From Yersinia pekkanenii (GTDB lineage Bacteria; Pseudomonadota; Gammaproteobacteria; Enterobacterales; Enterobacteriaceae), in NCBI RefSeq assembly GCF_001152565.1, contig NZ_CQAZ01000018.1:21962-85961 (forward strand): a stretch of 64,000 nucleotides of DNA, given 5' to 3'. Every line of letters starts with the position of its first letter. Within the stretch, counting starts at the first letter, position 1. The notes beneath the pieces are model-generated. The model did no database searches and had not been told where the DNA came from. It saw only the letters and a list, made by a program, of their open reading frames with translations. Shown here in pieces: positions 48,476 through 60,578 of this stretch. Position numbers and translations under genes: made by a program.

Positions 48476-48507
48476 TGAGAAAGGGTGTCACTTAACGCCC
48501 TTTCTCA
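48476..48507. terminator. Hairpin between convergent guaC and hofC
   Basis: TGAGAAAGGG pairs perfectly with CCCTTTCTCA around a 12-base loop, 72 bases after guaC and 50 bases before the hofC stop. An ATAATACTCTTTT stretch follows on the plus strand. Confidence 0.7.
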
Positions 48508-48556
48508 ATAATACTCTTTTAGTTACCCACCCTATGACCTCCTCGAATAACATCAT

Positions 48557-49756
48557 TTACCCGATAACATCCCCTAACTGAAATATCGGTAAATACATTG
48601 CGATCACCAGTGTTCCAACGATACCGCCAATAATCAGCATCAAAAGTGGTTCTAACATTTGAGTAAGGTTATCGGCTAAATCCTGTGTTTGCTGCTGATG
48701 CCAACTGGCCAGTTTTTCTAACAGCACATCCAATGCACCTGACTCCTCACCCACACGAACCAATTGTGGGCAGAGAGGGGGGAATAAAGAGTGCTGGGCA
48801 AGAGCCGTATACAGAGGGATACCTTGGTAGATTTGCTTTTGAATCTCCCTCAACGCTTGCTGATAGGCGTAGTTATTGATAGACAGAAGTGCAGCATCTA
48901 ATCCGGCAGTCAGCGGTAATCCCGCATGTTGAGTAATAGCTAAGGTTTGAAAAATTTGGCTAAGACAGCTTCCACGAACCAATGTAGAGATGAATGGGAG
49001 GCGTAATAAAAGCCTTTGCTCCCATTGTTGCACAGGTACCTGATGCCGCCGTGTATACCAATATCCAATATAGAGTAATGTTAACAATACGGCGATGTAC
49101 GGCCCATAAGTAATGAGAAATGCCGACATCAAAAGAAGCGTGGCAGTCAGCACTGGTAATGGTGTATCAAATGATTGATAAATTTGTGCAAATTCAGGCA
49201 GCACCATGACCAGCATAACAATACTGACAGCCAGTGCGATAATACAGACAAATACCGGGTATTTTAGTGCCTTGACCACTTTCTTTTGTAGTTTTTGCTG
49301 CCGTTCCTGTTGCTGTACCAACCGAATACAGCACTGTTCAAGGTTACCGGTCTGCTCCCCGATGGCAATGACCGGGGGATATAAGCGGGGGAACGTGTGT
49401 GGATAACGTGCCATCGCTTCGGATAATGACTGCCCCTGTGAAACCTGTTGGCTGATTTCCTGTAATAAGCACCGCCAAGGTATGGCATCCATCTCTTTTG
49501 CTAGCAGTTGCAAGCTGTTGACTAAAGGTAAACCGGCTTGTAACAACGTAGCTAACTGGCGAGTCACGGCAACCAAGCGCTCTCCTCGCCAATAGCCAAT
49601 TGATAACCGTTTACCGCATTTAACGCCTAATGGTTGTAATCCCTGACGGAACATATGTTCATAGACAATCTCTCTCTCTGTTGCCAGTAGCGTGCCTGTT
49701 TGTAATTGCCCAGCAGTATTAATGGCTTTCCAGTAAAATAAACGCTGATAGCTCAA
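48557..49756 (-). CDS. hofC: Type IV pilin assembly inner-membrane protein HofC (PilC/GspF family)
   Basis: Polytopic platform protein for type IV pilus-like fibre assembly. It has 399 residues with two GspF domains (ATLLQAGLPLVNSLQLLA and TLAITQHAGLPLTAGLDAAL) and membrane segments at about residues 170-190, 220-245 and 370-390. It is the last gene of ppdD-hofB-hofC and overlaps hofB by four bases. In E. coli this cluster is mostly silent. Confidence 0.93.
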   Translation of the reverse strand: MSYQRLFYWKAINTAGQLQTGTLLATEREIVYEHMFRQGLQPLGVKCGKRLSIGYWRGERLVAVTRQLATLLQAGLPLVNSLQLLAKEMDAIPWRCLLQEISQQVSQGQSLSEAMARYPHTFPRLYPPVIAIGEQTGNLEQCCIRLVQQQERQQKLQKKVVKALKYPVFVCIIALAVSIVMLVMVLPEFAQIYQSFDTPLPVLTATLLLMSAFLITYGPYIAVLLTLLYIGYWYTRRHQVPVQQWEQRLLLRLPFISTLVRGSCLSQIFQTLAITQHAGLPLTAGLDAALLSINNYAYQQALREIQKQIYQGIPLYTALAQHSLFPPLCPQLVRVGEESGALDVLLEKLASWHQQQTQDLADNLTQMLEPLLMLIIGGIVGTLVIAMYLPIFQLGDVIG

Positions 49757-51291
49757 GATATTGCCCCAGCTTCAGCCAGCGATCCCACAACACGATTAAT
49801 TTCATTGAGTGTAGTCACACCGCTTTCGACCAATGCCAAACCAGCAGAAAGTAATGTTACTTGTTCTTGTTGCTGTGCAATCTGAGTCAGTTTTGAAGGG
49901 CTGACATTATTGAGTAAAGCTTGTTGAATCTGCGGAGTGACACTTAACATTTCGTAAATGCCCGTTCGACCATAATAACCTGCACAGCAGTGTTCACATC
50001 CTGCGGCCAGATAATGTTGTAATGGGCTCGCCCGTACCTTAGCCGGAGCCTGAAAAAGGGTTGGAGATGCCTGCCGGCAGTGGGGGCAGAGCCTGCGTAC
50101 CAGCCGCTGGGCGATAACTAACCTCAGGCTGGATGCAATTAAGTGACGTTCTATCCCCATTTGTGTCAGACGTATCAGTGTTTCAGCGGTCGAGTTAGTA
50201 TGCAACGTTGAAAGTACCAGATGCCCTGTCAGTGCTGCCTTAACTGCTATTTCGGCTGTTTCATTATCGCGGATCTCACCGAGCATAATTACATCAGGAT
50301 CCTGACGTAGCATCGCGCGTAATACACAAGAGAAATCCAGCCCAATTTTACTGTTGGTTTGAGTCTGATTTATGCCATCAACCTGGATCTCAATAGGGTC
50401 TTCAACACTACAAATGTTTCTTTGCGGCTGATTAAGTTGATCCAAACTGCAATAAAGGGTCACAGTTTTACCACTGCCAGTCGGCCCAGTGACCAGAACC
50501 AACCCTTGTGGGGCCGATAATGCCCGTGTTAGCTGTTGGTGAGCAATTGTTGTCAGCCCCAGATTTTCCAGGGTAGGTTGTTGTTGAATATTCAGTATTC
50601 GTAATACGACCTTTTCACCGTATTGCACTGGAAGGGTCGCTATTCTCATTGAATAGCGAGTGTTATTTAGCAGTAGGGTTAACTGACCATCTTGTGGTAA
50701 CCGCTTTTCAGCGATATTTAATTTGGACATAACTTTCAAGCAACTGCTGATACGGCCGGCTAATTCCTTTGTGGGTGGGTGGGATTCGTGTAATACACCG
50801 TCGATTCTTAATCGAATACGATAATGGTGCTGATAAGGTTCAAAATGGATATCGGATGCCCGTTTCTGAATAGCCAGTCTGAGTGTTTGCGTTATAAATT
50901 GAATCACAGGTATATCGCTTTCTTTATCAAGCAAAGTCTCATCCAAATCCTGTTGTGCCAGGGTTAACGACGCTCCGCCTTGCCGCGCCCTTTCTTGTTG
51001 ACGTATGCCTTGGTTATTTTCTGTGGATTTTACTCCTCGGTTTAGGTGTTGATTTGCCGATAACGCCTGATTCAATGATTGCTCAATCTTAGCTTCCGGC
51101 CAGTATTCCACTGTGATTTTGCGGCCACAGGTAAAACGCAGTGCAGTGAGTAATTCGTCATCCACTGGGTTGGATGTGGCTATAGACAGGCTCTTGCCAT
51201 CGAGTTTTAAAGCTATTGCTCTATGGCGGCGACAGAGTGTGTGTAATTCATCATTTATTATCTCGCGTGGGGATGCCATGAATTCGGTCAT
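49753..51291 (-). CDS. hofB: Type IV pilus assembly ATPase HofB (PilB/GspE family)
   Basis: Cytoplasmic ATPase that powers pilin polymerisation. It has 512 residues. The N-terminal GspE-II domain is followed by DIHFEPYQHHYRIRLRIDGVL, Walker A GPTGSGKTVTLY, the Asp box SVEDPIE, Walker B DVIMLGEIRDNETAE, and HTNSTAETLIRL. Four Cys typical of GspE zinc sites are present (CPHC and CEHC). It lies four bases after ppdD. All catalytic motifs look intact. Confidence 0.94.
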   Translation of the reverse strand: MTEFMASPREIINDELHTLCRRHRAIALKLDGKSLSIATSNPVDDELLTALRFTCGRKITVEYWPEAKIEQSLNQALSANQHLNRGVKSTENNQGIRQQERARQGGASLTLAQQDLDETLLDKESDIPVIQFITQTLRLAIQKRASDIHFEPYQHHYRIRLRIDGVLHESHPPTKELAGRISSCLKVMSKLNIAEKRLPQDGQLTLLLNNTRYSMRIATLPVQYGEKVVLRILNIQQQPTLENLGLTTIAHQQLTRALSAPQGLVLVTGPTGSGKTVTLYCSLDQLNQPQRNICSVEDPIEIQVDGINQTQTNSKIGLDFSCVLRAMLRQDPDVIMLGEIRDNETAEIAVKAALTGHLVLSTLHTNSTAETLIRLTQMGIERHLIASSLRLVIAQRLVRRLCPHCRQASPTLFQAPAKVRASPLQHYLAAGCEHCCAGYYGRTGIYEMLSVTPQIQQALLNNVSPSKLTQIAQQQEQVTLLSAGLALVESGVTTLNEINRVVGSLAEAGAIS

Positions 51292-51295
51292 TTAA

Positions 51296-51730
51296 TTAAG
51301 CCTTATCATTGAAACGGAACACGGTCTTACAGCTATCAGCAATGCTGTTATCTACGGTGGTACATGTTCTTGCCCAGACGATATTTCCACTGCTACTGAT
51401 TGTTGGTGTCATCGCTAAAGTCAGATCGGCAAGCGTGTGTTGACCTGTAAACGTAATCACACCTTTAACAATAGTCGTTGCACTGACATAACGTGATGAT
51501 TGCCCCGCAGGTATCCCGTTAGTGCCCGCATTACAGCCATCAAACTTGGCATGTTCTAGCGCGCAAAGTTCTACTGCCATTTTGTAGGGAACGATGGCTT
51601 GTAACATATCGGTGAGTGCCGCTTTTTGGACGTAACGCTGATAGGACGGAATACCAATACCACTGAGAACTGCAATGATGGCGATCGAAACCATCAATTC
51701 TATTAATGTAAAACCCTTTTGATTAGTCAT
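51296..51730 (-). CDS. ppdD: Prepilin PpdD (major type IV pilin)
   Basis: Type IVa prepilin of 144 residues. The leader is MTNQKG, cut before F7, with the conserved Glu at mature position 5 (FTLIELMVSIAIIAVLSGIGIPSYQRY read in short blocks: FTLIELM, IIAVLSGIGIP). Two Cys pairs, at about 52 and 60 and near the C-terminus, suggest disulfides. It is the first gene of ppdD-hofBC. The prepilin peptidase is not in this window. Confidence 0.95.
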   Translation of the reverse strand: MTNQKGFTLIELMVSIAIIAVLSGIGIPSYQRYVQKAALTDMLQAIVPYKMAVELCALEHAKFDGCNAGTNGIPAGQSSRYVSATTIVKGVITFTGQHTLADLTLAMTPTISSSGNIVWARTCTTVDNSIADSCKTVFRFNDKA

Positions 51731-51933
51731 GTAGCACTCTCCTTGTGTATTAAAAAACGAGGTCAGGGTGCAGTATTTAAATTGATAACAACAGGGGGGT
51801 TACATTGATTTGCGAGATGTACTGTCGGTTATTTTGGTTGTTACAGGGGAGGAACAGATAACTTCGGCGGTGCTCGCAAAACTGAATTATGGCCAGAACT
51901 TGGGCACGATCCGCCGAAGATAATTTGGTAGGC

Positions 51934-53511
<1,578 letters not shown>

Positions 53512-53655
53512 TGAAGGTGTAATTCAGTATTCACAGCGGTTTATTGTCGAGCGCTCATCTGCTTATTGCCTCGTATGATATTGCCGTTTATGCATGCCGG
53601 GAGGCATATGCCCTGCTTCAGGGGCTGGTTAAGTGCAAAGGGAGAATAAGAGCTA

Positions 53656-54510
53656 ATGACACTGTTTACGCTGTTGCTGGTGCTAGCATGGGAGCGCTTG
53701 TTTAAACTGGGCGAACATTGGCAGTTAGATCATCGTCTGGAAGTGATATTTGCGCGCTTACACCGTTTTTCGTTGGTACAAACTATTTTGCTCACTGTGG
53801 TGTGGATGGCCTTGGTATGGCTAATTTTGCGGTTAGTACAAAATATCTTATTTGGTTTCCCCCTATTGCTGATTTGGATACTGATTTGCCTGCTGTGCAT
53901 CGGCGCTGGAGGGATCCGTAAACATTATCGAGCTTACTTAAAAGCTGCGCGCCAAAATGATGTCCATGCTACTGATAAGATGGCCGAAGAGTTAGCACTA
54001 CTCCATGGTTTACCAATGGATAGCGGCGAAAAAACGCGACTGCAATCTCTGCAAAATGCCTTATTGTGGATAAACTTCCGCTATTACTTAGCACCAATAT
54101 TCTGGTTCGTTATGTGTGCTAATTATGGCCCGGTAGCGTTGGCGGGTTACGCCATGTTACGGGGGTACCAAACTTGGCTGGCACGTCATCACACGCCTCT
54201 ACAGCGTTCTCAATCTGGTATTGATCATATATTGCATTGGCTGGATTGGATACCTGTGCGGTTGGTGGGGGTAGCTTATGCATTATTGGGGCATGGTGAA
54301 AGAGCATTGCCAGCATGGCTTGCTTCGTTGGGTGACTTCCGTTCCCAGCAATATCAAGTGCTGACTAAGTTGGCACAGTATTCTTTAGCTCGTGAACCAC
54401 ATTTAGACCCCGTACAGACACCTAGGTCGGCTGTCTTGCTGGCACGAAAAGTAACACTGACGATGATTGTGGTGGTGGCCTTACTGACAATTTATGGCGC
54501 ACTTGTATAG
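53656..54510 (+). CDS. ampE: Inner-membrane protein AmpE
   Basis: Polytopic membrane protein of 284 residues encoded after ampD, with at least four hydrophobic segments ([69 protein letters not shown]). It is implicated in beta-lactamase regulation signalling and its biochemical role is unclear. GGGAGAATAAG precedes the ATG. The 144-base gap after ampD contains only short hairpins. Confidence 0.93.
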   Translation: MTLFTLLLVLAWERLFKLGEHWQLDHRLEVIFARLHRFSLVQTILLTVVWMALVWLILRLVQNILFGFPLLLIWILICLLCIGAGGIRKHYRAYLKAARQNDVHATDKMAEELALLHGLPMDSGEKTRLQSLQNALLWINFRYYLAPIFWFVMCANYGPVALAGYAMLRGYQTWLARHHTPLQRSQSGIDHILHWLDWIPVRLVGVAYALLGHGERALPAWLASLGDFRSQQYQVLTKLAQYSLAREPHLDPVQTPRSAVLLARKVTLTMIVVVALLTIYGALV

Positions 54511-54626
54511 TGCCTTGATTTATCGCACTGGTTTGGGAGTCCGGTTCCGGCCAGTGCTATCTCAATTGAATGCAAACAAGTAACCCGCATTTAGCCACCT
54601 GAGGTTTTGGTTAAACCATTAAATAG

Positions 54627-54652
54627 ACGGGCCAGCGCTGTGGCTGACCCGT
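54627..54652 (-). terminator. Hairpin downstream of aroP
   Basis: ACGGGCCAGC pairs imperfectly with GCTGACCCGT around a six-base loop. On the minus strand it is followed by CTATTTAATG. It probably ends aroP transcription. Confidence 0.5.
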
Positions 54653-54700
54653 TAGGTATAATGTCGTCAGATTCCTAAGGAAAAAAGGAGACTTCTGCTA

Positions 54701-56065
54701 TCAGAATTTTGCCCGTTGGCTCCGATTTTTCAGGATATAACTGATAGCCAGCAGCAATACCCACGCTGGAATCAACAGTACTGATATCTGGATGCCAGGT
54801 GTCAGGTACATGATGACCAGTATGCCACTCAGGAACAGTAAGCATAAATAGTTGCTGAACGGATACCAGAATGCTTTGAATTGTGGGATTACACCCTGAC
54901 GGTTTTTAGCCGCACGGAATTTAAGGTGCGCGAGGCTGATCATCGCCCAGTTGATCACTAATGCGGATACCACTAATGCCATCAGTAATTCAAAAGCGCG
55001 GCCCGGAATTAGATAGTTAATCAGTACACAGAAAGCGGTGGCAAACGCCGAGACAGCAATAGCAATAACGGGTACGCCGCGACCATCTACTTTTAACAGC
55101 ATTTTCGGGCCGTTGCCTTGTTTAGCCAGGCCAAACAACATGCGACTGTTACAGTAAACACAGCTGTTGTAGACCGATAATGCTGCCGTCAGTACCACGA
55201 TGTTCAATACTGTTGCGACCACATTACTGTTCAATGCATGGAAGATCAGCACGAACGGGCTGCCACCTTCGACCACTTTTCCCCATGGGTAAAGTGACAA
55301 CAAAATAGCCAGAGAACCAATATAGAACAGCAGGATACGGTAGATAACCTGATTGGTAGCTTTCGGGATACTTTTGGCCGGATTTTCGGCTTCTGCTGCG
55401 GTGATACCGACTAATTCAAGGCCACCGAAGGAAAACATTATTACTGCCATTGCCATCACCAGGCCCATGATGCCATTCGGGAAGAAGCCACCTTGCGCCC
55501 ACAGGTTGGTGACTGTTGCTTCCGGGCCACCTTGGCCGCTCAGTAATAACCATCCACCAAACAGAATCATGGCGATAATGGCGACCACTTTAATGATGGC
55601 AAACCAGAACTCCATCTCACCATAGACTTTGACATTCGCCAGGTTGATAACGTTGATAGCCAAGAAGAAAACAGCGGCAGATACCCATGTTGGGATCTCT
55701 GGCCACCAATATTGTATATAGATACCGACAGCGGTCAGTTCGGCCATTGCCACTAACACATACAGCACCCAGTAGTTCCAACCGGAAGCAAAACCGGCAA
55801 AGTTACCCCAATATTTGTAAGCAAAGTGGCTGAACGAACCGGCTACCGGCTCCTCAACGACCATTTCCCCTAACTGGCGCATAATCAAAAATGCGATAAA
55901 ACCGCCGATCGCATACCCCAGTAAAACTGAAGGCCCCGCCATTTGAATGGTTTGCGCGATACCAAGAAATAATCCGGTACCAATTGCGCCACCTAAGGCA
56001 ATAAGCTGAATGTGGCGGTTTTTAAGCCCCCGTTTTAGCTCTGCGCCTTCCTGTTGAACACTCAT
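54701..56065 (-). CDS. aroP: Aromatic amino acid permease AroP
   Basis: APC-family proton symporter for Phe, Tyr and Trp, with about twelve membrane segments. The start is taken as the ATG at 56065 (MSVQQEGAELKRGLKNRHIQ), which has GAGG eight bases upstream, giving 454 residues; an ATG at 56083 is possible. IALGGAIGTGLFLG, SFSHFAYKYWG and TAALSVYNSCVYCNSRMLFGLA match AroP rather than PheP closely. It is divergent from pdhR, as in E. coli. Confidence 0.94.
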   Translation of the reverse strand: MSVQQEGAELKRGLKNRHIQLIALGGAIGTGLFLGIAQTIQMAGPSVLLGYAIGGFIAFLIMRQLGEMVVEEPVAGSFSHFAYKYWGNFAGFASGWNYWVLYVLVAMAELTAVGIYIQYWWPEIPTWVSAAVFFLAINVINLANVKVYGEMEFWFAIIKVVAIIAMILFGGWLLLSGQGGPEATVTNLWAQGGFFPNGIMGLVMAMAVIMFSFGGLELVGITAAEAENPAKSIPKATNQVIYRILLFYIGSLAILLSLYPWGKVVEGGSPFVLIFHALNSNVVATVLNIVVLTAALSVYNSCVYCNSRMLFGLAKQGNGPKMLLKVDGRGVPVIAIAVSAFATAFCVLINYLIPGRAFELLMALVVSALVINWAMISLAHLKFRAAKNRQGVIPQFKAFWYPFSNYLCLLFLSGILVIMYLTPGIQISVLLIPAWVLLLAISYILKNRSQRAKF

Positions 56066-56578
56066 CGTTTCATCCTCTGTCATTGTGACTTCTCGCTGGC
56101 AAACCCGTCATCTTGCAAGCTGGCTACACTCGTGGGTATAAATTAGTGCCTTTTGCCATGCGTAAGGTTTTGATTACATTGTTTGTATTATTTTGTTTAC
56201 GGTTGCTTTATATGGAATTTACTTATTTGGCTACCGTTTAAAAGAGAATAGTGGTAGGCGAGAATTATTGCATCTGCTTTTTATTTTAAACAGCGAAGTT
56301 TTAGCCAAAATGGCAAGAAAAATGTTGATGCGTGATCAAGCTGTTGTTTTGAGGAAAAGCAGGAACGCGTCTTTTTTGCACAAAAAATCACCAGTGGCCT
56401 ATTTCCATAATGGTCATACCAGTGTTCAAGTAGGGGAAGAGGATATACAGATTTTTCTTGTCTAATATTGAATTTAAAATCATAAAATTAGAATTTAAAT
56501 TCACAAATAAAGTGACTATAACGCTTCAGCTTGCCTAATTATCCGTTTCATAAAAGTTAAAACCCGTTTATGTAAGGT

Positions 56579-56592
56579 AATGGTATTACCAT
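56579..56592. promoter_or_regulatory. Second PdhR-box-like palindrome
   Basis: AATGGTATTACCAT has the ATGGTnnnACCAT symmetry of a PdhR/GntR-family site and shares GGTATTACC with the main operator 140 bases downstream. It may be a distal PdhR site or belong to aroP. Confidence 0.45.
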
Positions 56593-56718
56593 CGCGAAGT
56601 TATCACCTTGCATTACTTTATCAGTGAAGTTGTTAAAATGTGCTGGGTTTCATGATTTTGGTCAAGGTCCGTATGGACAGCTAGTGAATACTTTGTTACT
56701 TTATCGTCACGTTTTTGA

Positions 56719-56735
56719 AATTGGTATTACCAATT
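56719..56735. promoter_or_regulatory. PdhR operator upstream of pdhR
   Basis: AATTGGTATTACCAATT is a near-perfect 17-base palindrome that matches the PdhR consensus ATTGGTnnnACCAAT. It lies 80 bases upstream of pdhR, where the E. coli autoregulatory operator sits. Pyruvate should release PdhR. Confidence 0.92.
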
Positions 56736-56814
56736 GACTCCGAGCTACTCGCAGAGACGATTCACTCAATATGGCTAACAGCGCGACTTACAACACGACT
56801 TATAATAAAAAAAT

Positions 56815-57579
56815 ATGGCCTACAACAAAATACGTCAGCCCAAATTATCAGATGTCATTGAGCAGCAGCTCGAATACCTGATCTTGGAAGGGACGCTGCG
56901 TCCGGGGGAGAAATTACTGCCTGAGCGCGAGTTGGCGAAGCAATTTGATGTTTCCCGGCCTTCTCTGCGAGAAGCCATTCAGCGCTTAGAGGCTAAGGGA
57001 CTGCTGCTGCGTCGTCAGGGTGGTGGTACCTTCGTGCAAACCAATCTGTGGCAAAGCTTTAGCGATCCGCTAGCTGAACTGCTGGCCGACCATCCAGAAT
57101 CACAATTCGATCTATTAGAAACTCGTCATGCCCTCGAAGGTGTTGCCGCCTATTATGCAGCATTGCGTGGCACTGATGAAGATCTGCAACGTATCCGTGA
57201 ATGTCATACTGTTATCCAGCAAGCACAGGACAACGGCGATTTAGATGCTGAGGCGGATGCCGTTATGCAGTATCAAGTTGCTGTCACCGAGGCCGCGCAT
57301 AATGTGGTTTTACTGCATTTACTGCGCTGCATGGGGCCGATGCTGGAACAAAACGTGAGACAAAACTTTGAATTGCTTTACTCGCGTCGCGAAATGCTGG
57401 CAACGGTGAGCAGTCACCGCGCCGGGATTTTTGAGGCGATTGTGGCACGCGAGCCAGAGAAAGCCCGCGAAGCCTCACACCGTCACTTGGCGTTTATTGA
57501 GGAAATCCTGTTGGATCTCAGTCGGGAGCACAGTCGCCGTGAGCGATCTTTGCGTCGGCTCCAACAGCGCAAGGACTAG
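56815..57579 (+). CDS. pdhR: Pyruvate dehydrogenase complex repressor PdhR
   Basis: GntR-family (FadR subgroup) repressor that responds to pyruvate. It has 254 residues, the E. coli length. The winged helix is at residues 8-75 ([57 protein letters not shown] in order, e.g. [12 protein letters not shown]). The C-terminal FCD domain carries the ligand site ([30 protein letters not shown]). It heads pdhR-aceE-aceF-lpdA and is autoregulated by the operator at 56719. Confidence 0.97.
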   Translation: MAYNKIRQPKLSDVIEQQLEYLILEGTLRPGEKLLPERELAKQFDVSRPSLREAIQRLEAKGLLLRRQGGGTFVQTNLWQSFSDPLAELLADHPESQFDLLETRHALEGVAAYYAALRGTDEDLQRIRECHTVIQQAQDNGDLDAEADAVMQYQVAVTEAAHNVVLLHLLRCMGPMLEQNVRQNFELLYSRREMLATVSSHRAGIFEAIVAREPEKAREASHRHLAFIEEILLDLSREHSRRERSLRRLQQRKD

Positions 57580-57628
57580 AAACGAATCATTCAGGTTGCG
57601 CCTCTGCAAAGCCTTAATAATTCGTTTT

Positions 57629-57754
57629 GTACCCTTTGTACTTGAAGCTGCAGGGTTGTTAGCTGCGTGAACTCACCCGAATCACTTACCTTAGTAAGCT
57701 CATCGGGATTCGTTCTCTTGCTGCCTACCTGTAACTCCAATTTCTGTGGGTATA
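57629..57754 (+). repeat. ERIC element (126 bp) between pdhR and aceE
   Basis: The core contains TTAGTAAGCTCATCGGGATT and its mirror half AACTCACCCGAATCACTTAC, recognisable ERIC sequences (the usual ERIC1R and ERIC2 primer sites, diverged). The ends are TACCC and GGGTA inverted repeats. The length is 126 bases, the typical full-length ERIC. The element would fold into one long hairpin in the pdhR-aceE transcript. Confidence 0.85.
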
Positions 57755-57795
57755 AATTCTCATTTGAGAATCATTAGCGGCAACTAAACTGATGG

Positions 57796-57862
57796 GCCTA
57801 TCTTCCGGTGTTTTCACCAGGGCACGTGCTTTAGCCTGAGGTTAAGGCACAGGAAGATAGGC
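57796..57862 (+). promoter_or_regulatory. Structured aceE leader (three-way junction)
   Basis: A perfect 11-bp stem GCCTATCTTCC / GGAAGATAGGC (57796-57806 with 57852-57862) encloses two further hairpins: GGTG-TTTT-CACC (57807-57818) and GTGCTTTA / TAAGGCAC (57826-57833 with 57843-57850). The fold lies 38 bases upstream of the aceE start, between the ERIC element and the ribosome site AAGGAAT. I do not recognise it as a known RNA family. It could be a cis-regulatory or mRNA-stabilising element. Confidence 0.6.
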
Positions 57863-57900
57863 TCCAAATAAACCATTAGAAATAGATAAGGAATACCACC

Positions 57901-60564
57901 ATGTCAGAACGTTTAAATAATGACGTGGATCCGATCGAAACCCGCGACTGGCTACAGGCAATCGAATCGGTCATCCGTGAAGAGGGTGTTGAGCGTGCTC
58001 AGTATCTGATTGATCAGGTCTTGGGCGAAGCCCGTAAAGGTGGTGTGAGTGTTGCAGCTGGTTCAGCCAGCCGTGATTACATCAACACTATCCCAGTAGA
58101 AGATGAACCGGCTTACCCTGGCAACCTGGAACTGGAGCGTCGTATTCGCTCTGCTATCCGTTGGAATGCCGTGATGACCGTGTTGCGTGCGTCGAAGAAA
58201 GATCTGGATTTAGGCGGCCATATGGCATCCTTCCAGTCTTCCGCTACCTTCTACGAGGTTTGCTTCAACCACTTCTTCCGTGCTCGTAACCAAAAAGATG
58301 GCGGCGATCTGGTTTACTTCCAGGGGCACATCTCTCCAGGCGTTTACGCACGTGCCTTCCTTGAAGGCCGCCTGACTGAAGACCAGATGAACAACTTCCG
58401 TCAGGAAGTTCACGGTAAGGGTCTCTCTTCTTACCCGCATCCGAAACTGATGCCTGAGTTCTGGCAGTTCCCGACTGTCTCTATGGGCCTTGGCCCAATC
58501 AGTGCAATCTATCAGGCCAAGTTCCTAAAATACCTGTCTCACCGTGGTCTGAAAGATACTTCAGCACAGACCGTGTATGCCTTCCTGGGTGACGGCGAGA
58601 TGGATGAGCCGGAATCCAAAGGTGCGATCACTATCGCCACCCGTGAAAAACTGGATAACCTGGTCTTCGTTATCAACTGTAACTTGCAGCGCCTTGATGG
58701 CCCGGTTACCGGTAACGGAAAAATCATTAATGAGCTGGAAGGTATCTTCAGTGGTGCTGGCTGGCAAGTACTGAAAGTGATTTGGGGGAGTCGTTGGGAT
58801 GAGCTGCTGCGTAAAGATACCAGCGGTAAACTGATCCAACTGATGAACGAAACACTGGATGGTGACTACCAGACCTTCAAATCCAAAGACGGCGCTTATG
58901 TGCGCGAACACTTCTTTGGCCGTTTCCCAGAAACTGCTGCATTAGTGAAAGACATGAGCGACGACGAGATCTGGTCTCTGAACCGTGGCGGTCATGATCC
59001 GAAGAAAGTCTTTGCAGCACTGAAAAAAGCACAAGAAACTACCGGCAAACCTACTGTTATCCTAGCCCACACCATTAAAGGTTACGGCATGGGTGAAACC
59101 GCAGAAGGTAAAAACATCGCCCACCAGGTGAAGAAAATGAACATGGAAGGGGTTCACCACTTCCGCGATCGTTTCAATGTACCAGTGGCTGATGCTGATA
59201 TCGAAAAACTGCCTTACATCACCTTCGATAAAGATTCCGAAGAGTACCAATATCTGCACCAACGTCGTCAGGCGCTGGAAGGCTATCTGCCAACCCGTAT
59301 GCCTAAGTTCACCGAGAAACTGGAAATCCCTGCATTGTCAGATTTCAGCGCCTTGTTGGAAGAGCAGAATAAAGAGATCTCTACCACCATCGCCTTCGTG
59401 CGTGTGCTGAACGTGATGCTGAAGAACAAATCTATCAAAGACAGGATTGTTCCAATCATCGCCGATGAAGCTCGTACCTTCGGTATGGAAGGTCTGTTCC
59501 GTCAGATTGGTATTTACAGCCCGAATGGTCAGCAGTACACCCCGCAAGACCGTGAACAGGTTGCTTACTACAAAGAAGATGAAAAAGGTCAGATCCTGCA
59601 AGAAGGGATCAACGAACTGGGTGCGGCGTCTTCATGGCTGGCTGCGGCAACGTCATACAGCACCAATGATCTGCCAATGATCCCGTTCTACATCTACTAC
59701 TCGATGTTCGGTTTCCAACGTATTGGCGATCTGTGCTGGGCGGCGGGTGACCAACAGGCGCGTGGCTTCCTGATCGGCGGTACTTCAGGTCGTACCACGC
59801 TGAACGGTGAAGGTCTGCAACATGAAGATGGCCATAGCCACATTCAGTCACTGACTATCCCGAACTGCATCTCTTACGATCCAGCCTATGCTTATGAAGT
59901 TGCTGTCATCATGCATGACGGTCTGGAGCGTATGTACGGCGAAGCGCAGGAAAACGTTTATTACTACCTGACCACACTGAACGAAAACTACCATATGCCA
60001 GCAATGCCACAGGGCGCAGAGGAAGGTATCCGTAAAGGTATCTACAAACTGGAAACTGTTGCAGGTAGCAAAGGCAAAGTGCAGTTGATGAGCTCAGGTG
60101 CCATCTTGCGTCACGTGCGCGAAGCGGCTCAGATCCTGGCTAACGACTACGGCGTAGGCTCTGACGTGTACAGCGTAACGTCCTTCACTGAACTGGCCCG
60201 TGATGGTCAGGATTGTGAGCGTTGGAACATGCTGCACCCAACAGAAACTCCGCGAGTTCCTTATGTGGCTCAGGTCATGAACGACGCGCCAGCAGTTGCT
60301 TCAACTGATTACATGAAGCTGTTTGCTGAACAAATTCGTAACTTTATTCCTGCCAGCGAGTTCCGCGTTCTGGGTACAGATGGTTTCGGCCGTTCTGACA
60401 GCCGTGAGAACTTGCGTCACCACTTCGAAGTTGATTCTTCTTACGTTGTGGTTGCAGCTCTGGGTGAATTGGCTAAACGCGGTGACATCGACGCCAGCGT
60501 AGTTGCACAAGCAATTACCAAGTTTGGTATCGACGCCGATAAAGTTAACCCGCGTCTGGCATAA
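57901..60564 (+). CDS. aceE: Pyruvate dehydrogenase E1 component AceE
   Basis: Thiamine-diphosphate-dependent homodimeric E1 that decarboxylates pyruvate and acetylates the lipoyl groups of AceF. It has 887 residues, as in E. coli. The TPP motif is [12 protein letters not shown] through INCNLQ. Other landmarks are NYWQ-type [36 protein letters not shown] and [20 protein letters not shown] in order. It is 14 bases from aceF and preceded by a structured leader. Confidence 0.98.
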   Translation: MSERLNNDVDPIETRDWLQAIESVIREEGVERAQYLIDQVLGEARKGGVSVAAGSASRDYINTIPVEDEPAYPGNLELERRIRSAIRWNAVMTVLRASKKDLDLGGHMASFQSSATFYEVCFNHFFRARNQKDGGDLVYFQGHISPGVYARAFLEGRLTEDQMNNFRQEVHGKGLSSYPHPKLMPEFWQFPTVSMGLGPISAIYQAKFLKYLSHRGLKDTSAQTVYAFLGDGEMDEPESKGAITIATREKLDNLVFVINCNLQRLDGPVTGNGKIINELEGIFSGAGWQVLKVIWGSRWDELLRKDTSGKLIQLMNETLDGDYQTFKSKDGAYVREHFFGRFPETAALVKDMSDDEIWSLNRGGHDPKKVFAALKKAQETTGKPTVILAHTIKGYGMGETAEGKNIAHQVKKMNMEGVHHFRDRFNVPVADADIEKLPYITFDKDSEEYQYLHQRRQALEGYLPTRMPKFTEKLEIPALSDFSALLEEQNKEISTTIAFVRVLNVMLKNKSIKDRIVPIIADEARTFGMEGLFRQIGIYSPNGQQYTPQDREQVAYYKEDEKGQILQEGINELGAASSWLAAATSYSTNDLPMIPFYIYYSMFGFQRIGDLCWAAGDQQARGFLIGGTSGRTTLNGEGLQHEDGHSHIQSLTIPNCISYDPAYAYEVAVIMHDGLERMYGEAQENVYYYLTTLNENYHMPAMPQGAEEGIRKGIYKLETVAGSKGKVQLMSSGAILRHVREAAQILANDYGVGSDVYSVTSFTELARDGQDCERWNMLHPTETPRVPYVAQVMNDAPAVASTDYMKLFAEQIRNFIPASEFRVLGTDGFGRSDSRENLRHHFEVDSSYVVVAALGELAKRGDIDASVVAQAITKFGIDADKVNPRLA

Positions 60565-60578
60565 GAGGTAAAGAAGCT

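Larger units (their letters stand above)
56084..56814. other. aroP-pdhR divergent intergenic region
   Basis: About 730 bases without a supportable gene. A 90-residue open frame at 56193-56465 has no ribosome site or family features and was rejected. The right half holds the pdhR control region, including two PdhR-type palindromes. The left end must hold the aroP promoter, which in E. coli is repressed by TyrR; I could not assign TyrR boxes by eye. Confidence 0.5.

Noticed and set aside
56193..56465. 90-residue open frame between aroP and pdhR
   Set aside because: No ribosome binding site, composition unlike a folded protein, no recognised family, and it lies in a regulatory gap.
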